Positions 24,930 to 32,166 of a stretch of 64,000 nt of DNA are shown here, in pieces; position 1 is the stretch's first letter, and the number at the start of each line of letters is the position of its first letter. This DNA is from [Mycobacterium] nativiensis. Its GTDB lineage: Bacteria; Actinomycetota; Actinomycetes; Mycobacteriales; Mycobacteriaceae. Below the pieces are notes generated by a model. That model worked only from the letters and a program-made list of their open reading frames with translations, did no database searches and was not told the DNA's origin. Position numbers and translations under genes: made by a program. Location of the stretch: assembly GCF_020172685.1 (NCBI RefSeq), contig NZ_CP083986.1:4172158-4236157 (forward strand). The letters are read 5' to 3'.

Positions 24930-26478
24930 ATATTGGCGTCCGGGCAACCTCGCCGGCCAGGTGCTGACGTACCAGGTACTTCTGCACCTTGCCGCTGGCG
25001 GTCCGCGGAAAGTCGTCGACCTCGTGCAGTTCCTCCGGGCACTTCTGCCGCGCCACACCGAGGCGCTCGAAGTGGTCCCGCAGCTCGGGCATTCCCGGCA
25101 ATACGCACCCCGGCTTGAGCCGAACCACCGCGGCCGCCCGCTCCCCCAGCCGGGCGTCGGGCACCCCGACCACCACTGCCTCGGCGACGGCCGGCATCCC
25201 CAGGAGCACCTCTTCGACCTCCACCGCGCTGATGTTCTCCCCGCCGCGGATGATCACGTCGGCCTTGCGGTCGGTGATGGTCAGGTAGCCATCGGCGTCG
25301 AGCACGCCGACATCCCCGGTGTGGTACCAGCCGTCGGCGTCGAACGCCGCGGCGGTCAGCGCTTCGTCGGTGTAGCCCAGGCACAGGTCGGGGCCGCGGC
25401 TCAGAATCTCGCCGTCGGGCGCGAGCCGGATCTCGACGCCGGGCCGCGCGTCGCCGTCGGTGAACAGCCGCTTGTCCTCCGGGGCGCTCGGGCCCGATCC
25501 GGAGATCGACGGATGTTCGGTGCTGCCGTAGGACCGGAACACGAAGATCCCCAGGTCAGCCAGCCGGCGGGTGACCGCGGCGGGCACCGTCGAGCCGCCG
25601 AGGCCGACGTGGCGGATATGACTCAGATGCTCGGCGGTGAAATCCGGATGGTCGAGCAGGCTGGTGACGAAATACGGTGGCCCACCGCCGATCGACACCC
25701 CCTCGGCGGCCATCAATCGCAGCACCTGCGCGGGATCCCAGGTGTCGGCGAGATCGATCGGCGAGCCCTCCAGCACCGGGATCAGGAAGGCGCCGACCAT
25801 GCCGATGAAGTGCCCGACCGGGGTTGCGGTGAGCTGCCGGCCCCGATCCTTGGGGTAGTTGGCGAGCAGCTGGCGAGTCTCGCAGCACAGCGTCTGATGG
25901 CTGTGGATGACGCCCTTGGGCTGCCGGGTAGTGCCGGAGGTGAAGGCGATCAGCGCCGGGTCACCCGGGTCGGTGGCCAGCGTCCCCGCCATGGGCTCAT
26001 CGGCGAGCAGGTCGTCGAAATCGCGGCCCACCACCCCGACGATCGGCACGTCGGCGCTGAGTTCCGGAGCGAAACTCATCCGACCGAACTGCTCGGCGGT
26101 GATGAACACCTTGGGCCGGCTCGCGCTCAGGATGTAGCCCAGCTCCCGGGGCCCGTAGAAGTGCACGACGGGCACCACCACCGCACCGAGGAACGACGCC
26201 GCCCAGAAGGTGGCCGCGGCCTCCATCCAGTTGGGCAGCTGGAATGCCACCACGTCGCCCGGGCCGACACCGCGGTCGCACAGCCCGGCCGCCAGCCGGC
26301 GGGCGACCCGCTCGACCGCGCCGAACGTGCCCCGCCACGGACGGACCGCCGAGTGGACCTCGAAGTGGATGTCGGCGGCCGCGGATAACCCGCCGCTGAG
26401 CAGGTCACCGAGGGTTTCGCGGGTCCACCACCCCTGCGACTCGTAGCGGCGCACCAGATCGTCAGGAATCTTTCGCAT
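24928..26478 (-). CDS. acyl-CoA ligase (AMP-binding), AliA/EntE-like group
   Basis: A ligase of about 516 residues beginning MRKIPDDLVRRYESQGWWT; the RYxxxGWW(T) start is usual in ligases of the cyclohexanecarboxylate-CoA ligase/EntE-like group. Motifs are FTSGTTRQPKGVIHSH, YGSTEHPSIS, WYHTGDVGVLDADGYL, DRKADVIIRGGENIS and TASGKVQKY. The start is uncertain: ATG at 26478 gives the family N-terminus, while ATG at 26502 adds eight residues and lies inside the operator repeat; neither has a clear ribosome-binding site. Divergent from the enoyl-CoA hydratase at 26536. Confidence 0.85.
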   Translation of the reverse strand: MRKIPDDLVRRYESQGWWTRETLGDLLSGGLSAAADIHFEVHSAVRPWRGTFGAVERVARRLAAGLCDRGVGPGDVVAFQLPNWMEAAATFWAASFLGAVVVPVVHFYGPRELGYILSASRPKVFITAEQFGRMSFAPELSADVPIVGVVGRDFDDLLADEPMAGTLATDPGDPALIAFTSGTTRQPKGVIHSHQTLCCETRQLLANYPKDRGRQLTATPVGHFIGMVGAFLIPVLEGSPIDLADTWDPAQVLRLMAAEGVSIGGGPPYFVTSLLDHPDFTAEHLSHIRHVGLGGSTVPAAVTRRLADLGIFVFRSYGSTEHPSISGSGPSAPEDKRLFTDGDARPGVEIRLAPDGEILSRGPDLCLGYTDEALTAAAFDADGWYHTGDVGVLDADGYLTITDRKADVIIRGGENISAVEVEEVLLGMPAVAEAVVVGVPDARLGERAAAVVRLKPGCVLPGMPELRDHFERLGVARQKCPEELHEVDDFPRTASGKVQKYLVRQHLAGEVARTPI

Positions 26479-26493
26479 ATCGGCTGCGATGAT

Positions 26494-26512
26494 ATTCTCC
26501 ATTTTTGAGAAT
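26494..26512. promoter_or_regulatory. probable operator ATTCTC-N7-GAGAAT in divergent promoter
   Basis: Inverted repeat of the same hexamer found at 24915-24929, in the promoter shared by the ligase (minus strand) and the enoyl-CoA hydratase (plus strand, ATG 26536). The flank CCAATAT at 26514-26520 also appears, in the other orientation, as ATATTGG beside the first site. One regulator could control both transcription units. Confidence 0.55.
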
Positions 26513-26535
26513 GCCAATATCGTGAGTGGAGAGCC

Positions 26536-27270
26536 ATGGCCGGGGCCGAGCTGAATGTGCAAACCGATGAGGGCCTCGCCGTCATCACCATCGACCGGCC
26601 ACAGGCCCGTAACGCCATCGCCCCCGAGACCATGGAGCAACTCGACCGGGCGCTGGACCAGGTCGCCGGGGCGCGGGCACTGGTCATCACCGGCGGCGGG
26701 GACCGGGCCTTCGTCTCCGGAGGTGACCTCAAGCAACTCGCCGCCATCCGGACCGAGCCCGACGCGGCCGCCATGGCGTGGCGGATGCGCACCCTGTGCG
26801 ACCGGATCGCGGCGTTCCCGGCGCCGGTGATCGCCGCCATGAACGGTCACGCGCTCGGCGGCGGCGCCGAGGTCGCGGTCGCCGCCGACATCCGGATCGC
26901 CGCCGCCGACGTCAAGATCGGGTTCAACCAGGTCTCGCTGGCGATCATGCCGGCCTGGGGCGGCGCCGAGCGGCTGGCCGCGCTGGTCGGACGCAGCCAG
27001 GCGCTGCTGCTGGCGGGCACCGGCACCATGCTCGATGCCCCGGCGGCCGAGCGGATCGGGCTGGTGAACCGGGTGGTGCCGCGGGAGTCGTTCGACGCCG
27101 AATGGCGGGCGCTGGCACGCTCGCTGGCCAATCCGTCGGCGGCCGAGATCAAACGGGTGATCGACGGCGCATCACCGGACGAGGCGGTGGCCGCGTTTGC
27201 CCGGCTGTGGGTCTCCGACGAGCATTGGGCGGCAGCCGATCAGCTGCAGCAGCGCAGGACGCAGAGCTAA
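26536..27270 (+). CDS. enoyl-CoA hydratase/isomerase family protein
   Basis: A 244-residue crotonase-fold protein. The oxyanion-hole and active-site segments are GGGDRAFVSGGDLKQL and NGHALGGGAEVAVAADIRI. It keeps the first catalytic glutamate (GGGAEV), but the second position reads FNQVSLAIMP with Gln in place of the usual Glu, so classical hydration may be altered or replaced by isomerase or another chemistry. GGAGAGCC precedes the ATG. Its stop overlaps that of the convergent TetR gene (shared CTAA). Confidence 0.87.
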   Translation: MAGAELNVQTDEGLAVITIDRPQARNAIAPETMEQLDRALDQVAGARALVITGGGDRAFVSGGDLKQLAAIRTEPDAAAMAWRMRTLCDRIAAFPAPVIAAMNGHALGGGAEVAVAADIRIAAADVKIGFNQVSLAIMPAWGGAERLAALVGRSQALLLAGTGTMLDAPAAERIGLVNRVVPRESFDAEWRALARSLANPSAAEIKRVIDGASPDEAVAAFARLWVSDEHWAAADQLQQRRTQS

Positions 27271-27911
27271 TGCGCCGCCGGCTCCGACAGCAGAACAGCA
27301 CCGGGGACCGGCGGCGGCTCGCCCTCCAGTCGATGCAGCCAGCGCTCGACGAACGCGACGGTCTCGGCGTGACCGAGCGTCATGCCCAGCGCCTCGTGCT
27401 CGATGATCAGCATCCGCGACGCACTGGTCATCAGCACCATCAGCACCGTCGGCGGGAACTCCCCGGTGTCGATGCCGTAGCGCCTCAGCAGGCCGGAGAC
27501 CGCCTCGATCTGTTCGGCGCGAAGCCGCTCCGCGTACGCGGCGATCTCCGCCCGCAGTGCCGCGCGCTGATTGGCCAGCGCCATGAACTGCATCGTCAGC
27601 GCGGTCCCGGCCGGGTCGGTGTTGAAGCGCCACAGCGCCCACAGCGGCTGCGGCGACGCGAGGACCGCGGCCTGATCGGCCAGCCCCTGATCGCCTCGCC
27701 GGCGGAACACAGCCAGGAACAGGTCGTCCATGGTGCGGAAGTAGTAGTGCACCAGCTGGTGCTTGAGGCCGGCCTGCTCGGCCACCCGGCGGGAACTGAC
27801 CGCATTGGCACCGACAGTCACCAGAAGCTGTTCGGCGGCATCGAGCAGCAGCGTCCGATTCTTGGCGTCCGGGGCCCCAATCCTGCGCTGCCCCTTACCC
27901 GATTCGGACAT
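27267..27911 (-). CDS. TetR-family regulator
   Basis: A 214-residue TetR protein with the helix-turn-helix RTLLLDAAEQLLVTVGANAV followed by VAEQAGLKHQLVHYYFRTMDDL. A C-terminal ligand domain follows, typical of the actinobacterial lipid-responsive group. The ATG at 27911 is preferred over the GTG at 27920. It is convergent with the enoyl-CoA hydratase and divergent from the P450 at 28052 across a 140-base gap. GAGAAT repeats occur at two neighbouring promoters but not in this gap, so if this protein binds them it may not autoregulate. Confidence 0.85.
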   Translation of the reverse strand: MSESGKGQRRIGAPDAKNRTLLLDAAEQLLVTVGANAVSSRRVAEQAGLKHQLVHYYFRTMDDLFLAVFRRRGDQGLADQAAVLASPQPLWALWRFNTDPAGTALTMQFMALANQRAALRAEIAAYAERLRAEQIEAVSGLLRRYGIDTGEFPPTVLMVLMTSASRMLIIEHEALGMTLGHAETVAFVERWLHRLEGEPPPVPGAVLLSEPAAH

Positions 27912-28051
27912 CGTGTGCACTCCGCATCGTCGCTATCCACCTTTACACGTCTCGCGGCCAGCGTAATGCCGCCCAACCCTTGACCCCCCAACCCCGCCCA
28001 TGCTAAGCAGGTGCCCAGCACTTGTCAGGCTGTTCAGTAGAGAGGTCCACC
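27912..28051. other. divergent intergenic region (TetR / P450)
   Basis: 140 bases that must hold promoters for the TetR gene and the P450 operon. I see no convincing palindrome or promoter pair. AGAGAGG at 28039-28045 is the ribosome-binding site for the P450 TTG start. Confidence 0.4.
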
Positions 28052-29350
28052 TTGACTGACTTCGACACGATCGACTTCTTCACCGATCAGACGCTGGTGC
28101 CCGACCCGCACCCGTACTTCGATCACCTGCGGGCCAAGGGCCCGGTCACCCCGCTGGGCGTCTACGACGTGATCGCGGTGACCGGCCACGAAGAGGCCAA
28201 CGAGATCTACCGCGACTCCGACACGTACTCCAACCTGGTCGCCGTGGGCGGGCCTTTCCCGCCGCTGCCGTTCACCCCCGAGGGCGATGACATCAGCGAG
28301 CAGATCGAAGCGCACCGCCACCTGATGCCGATGACCGAACACATGGTCACCATGGACCCGCCGATGCACACCAAGGCCCGGTCGCTGCTGAGCCGGCTGC
28401 TGACCCCGAAGCGGCTCAAGGAGAACCAGGACTTCATGTGGCAGCTGGCCGACCGCCAGCTCGACTACTTCATCGACAGCGGCAAGTGCGAGTTCCTGAC
28501 CGAGTACGCACGGCCGTTCGCGCTTCTGGTGGTCGCCGACCTGCTCGGCGTGCCCGCCGAGGACCGGCCGGCGTTCCAGGAGGTGCTGGGCGCGCCGCAG
28601 CCGGGCGCCCGGATCGGCTCGCTGGATCATGAAGAGCTGGCCCACGATCCGCTGGCCTGGCTGGACGATAAGTTCGGCCGCTATCTCAACGAGCGGCGCG
28701 AGAATCCGGGCACCGACGTGCTGACCGACCTGGCCACCGCCACCTACGAGGACGGGTCGATCCCCGAGATCGCCGACGTGGTCAAGAGCGCCACCTTCCT
28801 GTTCGGTGCCGGCCAGGAGACCACCACCAAGCTGCTCAGTGCCGCCCTGCGGTTCCTGGCAGAGGACCCGGACCTGGTCGCGCAGCTGCGCGCGGACCGC
28901 AGCAAGATCCCGAACTTCCTCGAGGAGACGCTGCGGATGGAGAGCCCGGTCAAGACCGACCCGCGGCTGGTCCGCAAGACCACCACACTCGGCGGGGTCA
29001 CCTTGAAGGCCGGCACCGTGGTGGTCATGTTCCCCGGGGCGGTCAACCGCGACCCCCGCAAGTTCGACAACCCCCACGAGTTCCGCATCGACCGGCCCAA
29101 TGTGCGCGAGCACCTGGCGTTCGCCCGCGGCACCCACACCTGCCCGGGCTCACCGCTGGCACGCGCCGAGAGCCGAATCTCGCTGGAGCGCATCCTGGAT
29201 CGGATGACCGACATCCGCCTCGACGAGGCCGCGCACGGCCCTGCCGATGACCGGCGCTTCACCTTCGAGCCGACCTTCATCCTGCGCGGCCTGACCGAAC
29301 TGCACCTGGAATTCACCCCGGTCGCAGCTCCCGTCCCGGCCACCCTCTGA
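28052..29350 (+). CDS. cytochrome P450
   Basis: A 432-residue soluble class I P450. The I-helix motif is AGQETT, the K-helix ExxR is EETLRM, and the heme-binding loop is FARGTHTCPG with the cysteine ligand. It inserts one oxygen atom into a lipophilic substrate, with electrons from a ferredoxin not found next to it. The start is probably TTG at 28052, with AGAGAGG 6 bases upstream; a longer frame begins at 28022. First of a P450-P450-SDR set. Not assignable to a CYP family by eye. Confidence 0.92.
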   Translation: MTDFDTIDFFTDQTLVPDPHPYFDHLRAKGPVTPLGVYDVIAVTGHEEANEIYRDSDTYSNLVAVGGPFPPLPFTPEGDDISEQIEAHRHLMPMTEHMVTMDPPMHTKARSLLSRLLTPKRLKENQDFMWQLADRQLDYFIDSGKCEFLTEYARPFALLVVADLLGVPAEDRPAFQEVLGAPQPGARIGSLDHEELAHDPLAWLDDKFGRYLNERRENPGTDVLTDLATATYEDGSIPEIADVVKSATFLFGAGQETTTKLLSAALRFLAEDPDLVAQLRADRSKIPNFLEETLRMESPVKTDPRLVRKTTTLGGVTLKAGTVVVMFPGAVNRDPRKFDNPHEFRIDRPNVREHLAFARGTHTCPGSPLARAESRISLERILDRMTDIRLDEAAHGPADDRRFTFEPTFILRGLTELHLEFTPVAAPVPATL

Positions 29351-29378
29351 CCGCAGCTCTCACCGAAACCAGGGACGG

Positions 29379-30590
29379 ATGACCATGACCGTGACCACCA
29401 CCGAAGAAGCGCACTACGACCCGTACAACATCGAGCTCAACAACGATCCCTATCCGATGTTTCGTCGGCTCCGCGAAGAGGCTCCGCTCTATTACAACGC
29501 AGAGCACGACTTCTACGCGCTGAGCCGCTTCGACGACGTCCACGCCGCCTTCACCGACTACCAGACGTTCAGCTCGGCCAAGGGCGCCATCCTGGAGATC
29601 ATCAAGTCCGGCATGGAGATTCCACCGGGGATCATCGTGTTCGAGGACCCGCCGATCCACGACATCCACCGGAATCTGATGGCCGGCATGTTCAGCCCGC
29701 GCCGGATGAACGCGCTGGAATCGCAGATCCGGGAGTACTGCGCACGCTGCCTGGACCCCCTGGTGGGCACCGGCAAGTTCGACTTCGTGGGCGACCTCGG
29801 TGCCGAAATGCCGATGCGGGTGATCGGAATGCTGCTGGGCATCCCCGAAGACGACCAGAAACACGTCACCGAGCACGGCGACGCCACCATCCGCACCGAG
29901 CCGGGCCAGAAGATGACCGACAACCCGGACGGTCCGATCGCCACCGGCGACGTGTTCGCCGACTACATCGACTGGCGCGCCAAGAACCCCTCCGATGACC
30001 TGATCACCGAGCTGATGAACGCCGAGTTCGAAGACGAGCACGGCGTCCGCCGGAAGATGGGCCGCGAGGAACTGCACCTGTTTCTGACCGTGCTGGCCAC
30101 CGCCGGCAGTGAGACCACCACCCGGCTGATCGGTTGGGCCGGAAAGGTTCTGGCCGAGCACCCCGACCAGCGACGGGAGATGGCGACCAACTTCGCGCTG
30201 ATCCCGCGGGCGGTCGAGGAGCTGGTCCGGTTCGAGCCGCCCGCTCCGCACGCGGCCCGCTACGTCACCCGCGACATCGAGTACTACGGCCAGAGGGTGC
30301 CGGAGGGGTCCGCGATGCTGCTGCTGATCGGCGCCGCCAACCGGGACCACCGCAGGTTCCCGCCGGACGGCGACGTGTTCGACATCCACCGGGAACGCCG
30401 GCCACATCTGGGATTCGGGCAGGGCACCCACTTCTGTGTGGGCAACGCGCTGGCCCGGTTGGAGGCGCGGATCGCCCTCGAGGAGATCCTCAAGCGCTTC
30501 CCCGACTGGGACGTCGACCTGGCCGCGACGTCGATCTCCCCGACGTCGACGGTGCGGGGCTGGGTCTCGATGCCGGCGATCATCCCCTGA
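29379..30590 (+). CDS. cytochrome P450
   Basis: A second, clearly different P450 of 403 residues. It has AGSETT in the I-helix, EELVRFEPP for the K-helix region, and the heme loop FGQGTHFCVGNALARLE. The ATG at 29379 is listed; the ATG six bases later is equally good, with AGGGACGG upstream. It starts 28 bases after the first P450, so the two are co-transcribed and could act in sequence on one substrate, with the SDR downstream oxidising the resulting alcohol. A small [2Fe-2S] protein at 22066 is the nearest possible electron carrier. Confidence 0.92.
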   Translation: MTMTVTTTEEAHYDPYNIELNNDPYPMFRRLREEAPLYYNAEHDFYALSRFDDVHAAFTDYQTFSSAKGAILEIIKSGMEIPPGIIVFEDPPIHDIHRNLMAGMFSPRRMNALESQIREYCARCLDPLVGTGKFDFVGDLGAEMPMRVIGMLLGIPEDDQKHVTEHGDATIRTEPGQKMTDNPDGPIATGDVFADYIDWRAKNPSDDLITELMNAEFEDEHGVRRKMGREELHLFLTVLATAGSETTTRLIGWAGKVLAEHPDQRREMATNFALIPRAVEELVRFEPPAPHAARYVTRDIEYYGQRVPEGSAMLLLIGAANRDHRRFPPDGDVFDIHRERRPHLGFGQGTHFCVGNALARLEARIALEEILKRFPDWDVDLAATSISPTSTVRGWVSMPAIIP

Positions 30591-30644
30591 GCGATTCCCC
30601 CACGTACCCAAGGTTTCTCCATCACTTAAGGAATTGAGGTTTCC

Positions 30645-31484
30645 ATGACTGGACGTGTTGAAGGCAAGGTCGCATTCATCACCGGCGCGGCCCACGGCCA
30701 GGGCCGAAGCCACGCGGTGCGGCTGGCCCAGGAGGGCGCCGACATCATCGCGATCGACGCCTGCAAGCGCGTCGTGAAGGACTCGCCCATTCCGCCGGCC
30801 ACGCCCGAGGAACTGGCCGAGACCGCCGACATGGTCAAGGCGCTGAACCGCCGGATCTTCACCGCCGAAGTCGATGTGCGCGACTACGACGGACTCAAGG
30901 CCGCGGTGGACGCCGGCGTCGAGGAGCTGGGCGGTCTGGACATCATCGTCGCCAATGCCGGTATCGGCAACGGTGGCGACACCCTGGACCAGTGCAGCGA
31001 AGACGACTGGCAGGAGATGATCGACGTCAACCTTTCGGGTGTGTGGAAGACGGTCAAAGCCGGTGTGCCGCACCTCATTGCCGGAGGCAAGGGGGGCTCG
31101 ATCATCCTGACCAGCTCGGTGGGCGGGTTGAAGGCCTACCCGCACTGCGGCAACTACGTCGCGGCCAAGCACGGCGTGGTGGGCATCATGCGCTCCTTCG
31201 CCGTCGAGCTGGGCCACCAGAACATTCGGGTCAACACCGTGCACCCGACCCATGTCAGCACCGGGATGATCATGAATGAGGGCACCTGGAAGATGTTCCG
31301 CCCAGACCTGGAGAACCCGGGCCCCGACGACATGGCGCCGATCTGCCAGATGTTCCACACCCTGCCGGTGCCCTGGGTGGACGCGGTGGACATCAGCAAC
31401 GCCGTGCTGTTCCTCGCCTCCGACGAGGCCCGGTACATCACCGGCGTCACCCTGCCGGTGGATGCGGGCAGCTGCCTGAAGTGA
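30645..31484 (+). CDS. mycofactocin-coupled short-chain dehydrogenase (SDR)
   Basis: A 279-residue SDR very similar to the one at 3328. The cofactor loop TGAAHGQGRSHAV is followed by the long insertion typical of mycofactocin-dependent SDRs (DACKRVVKDSPIPPATPEE), NAG, TSSVGG and a YVAAK active site. Expected to oxidise the alcohol made by the upstream P450s, or a related one, with electrons passing to mycofactocin. A ribosome-binding site is weak (AAGGAATTGAGG). A strong hairpin follows the stop after 3 bases. The last 30 codons recur as a decayed copy at 31980. Confidence 0.88.
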   Translation: MTGRVEGKVAFITGAAHGQGRSHAVRLAQEGADIIAIDACKRVVKDSPIPPATPEELAETADMVKALNRRIFTAEVDVRDYDGLKAAVDAGVEELGGLDIIVANAGIGNGGDTLDQCSEDDWQEMIDVNLSGVWKTVKAGVPHLIAGGKGGSIILTSSVGGLKAYPHCGNYVAAKHGVVGIMRSFAVELGHQNIRVNTVHPTHVSTGMIMNEGTWKMFRPDLENPGPDDMAPICQMFHTLPVPWVDAVDISNAVLFLASDEARYITGVTLPVDAGSCLK

Positions 31485-31487
31485 CCC

Positions 31488-31547
31488 GTTGACTCTGCGT
31501 CCAGGGCGGGAAACTGCGGGAAGGCCCGCCCTGAGCGCAGAGTCAAC
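31488..31547. terminator. long hairpin, 23-bp arms, after the P450/SDR operon
   Basis: Arms 31488-31510 and 31525-31547 are complementary at 21 of 23 positions around a 14-base loop. The first arm begins GTTGACTCTGCG and the second ends CGCAGAGTCAAC. It starts 3 bases after the SDR stop. There is no U-tract, but strong hairpins without one can terminate in mycobacteria. It could also be a copy of a dispersed palindromic repeat. Confidence 0.65.
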
Positions 31548-31591
31548 GGCAGGCCGGGTGCCGCCTTCCGAGGGGTATGGCGGCACCGCGG

Positions 31592-31970
31592 CTAGGCGGG
31601 TGCGCTACCGATCACGCCGTTGGCCTCCAACGCCGCGATCTCGGTAAGTGCCGGATCGGTTGCCCAGGCCGGTGCACCCAGCACGTCACTCAGCGCCTCC
31701 CACTGCCCATCGGTGGCGACTGCGATCGCCACCTAACAGTCCCAGCGGCCGAACTCGTCGATGTCGGCGGTGCGGTACAGGTTTTGCGGGGCCGCAGTCG
31801 GTCCACGGTTGCCATCGCGCTGCAGCAGCGCACCGTACGCCGAGTACTCGATCACCTGCTCGGCAGCAATGCTGAGTGCGGCGTCGACCATCGCCGCCTC
31901 CACCAACACGCCCTCACCGGTGCGGTCGCGGTGCTCCAGCGCCAGCAGCAGGGCGTTGAGGGCGTGCACC
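31592..31970 (-). pseudogene. family III CoA-transferase (CaiB/BaiF) remnant
   Basis: The minus strand encodes about 125 residues resembling the C-terminal half of CaiB/BaiF CoA-transferases: ALNALLLALEHRDRTGEGV, then AAMVDAALSIAAEQVIEYSAYG, and, after an in-frame TAG at 31733-31735, VAIAVATDGQWEALSDVLG, ending at TAG 31592-31594. The N-terminal half is missing and at its 5' end the frame runs into an SDR-derived fragment. Both truncation and an internal stop mark it as a relic. Confidence 0.75.
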
Positions 31971-31979
31971 CCGGCGTTC

Positions 31980-32102
31980 GTGGACATCAGCAACACCGTG
32001 TTGTTCCCGGTCTCCGACGAGGCGCGCTACATCACCGGCGTCACCCTGCCGGTGGATGCGGGAAGCTGCCCGAAGCAACCGTTTGTTCCGTTGATGCGAT
32101 GA
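31980..32102 (+). pseudogene. SDR C-terminal remnant, decayed copy of 30645-31484 end
   Basis: Forty codons reading VDISNTVLF, then SDEARYITGVTLPVDAGSC, match the last 30 codons of the intact SDR (VDISNAVLFLASDEARY...) closely in both protein and DNA, then run on a few codons to a stop at 32100-32102. Only the C-terminal fragment is present, next to the CoA-transferase relic, so a larger duplicated segment was rearranged or deleted here. Confidence 0.75.
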
Positions 32103-32166
32103 AGGGGCGGGGCCTCCGCTCCCCGTGATGCTCCCGGCGGATGCTGGGGTGCGTCCTGCGGCTTGG

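Noticed and set aside
24961..26388. 475-codon plus-strand frame opposite the acyl-CoA ligase
   Set aside because: No domain motif, His/Asp/Gly-rich shadow composition; the ligase on the other strand has all family motifs.
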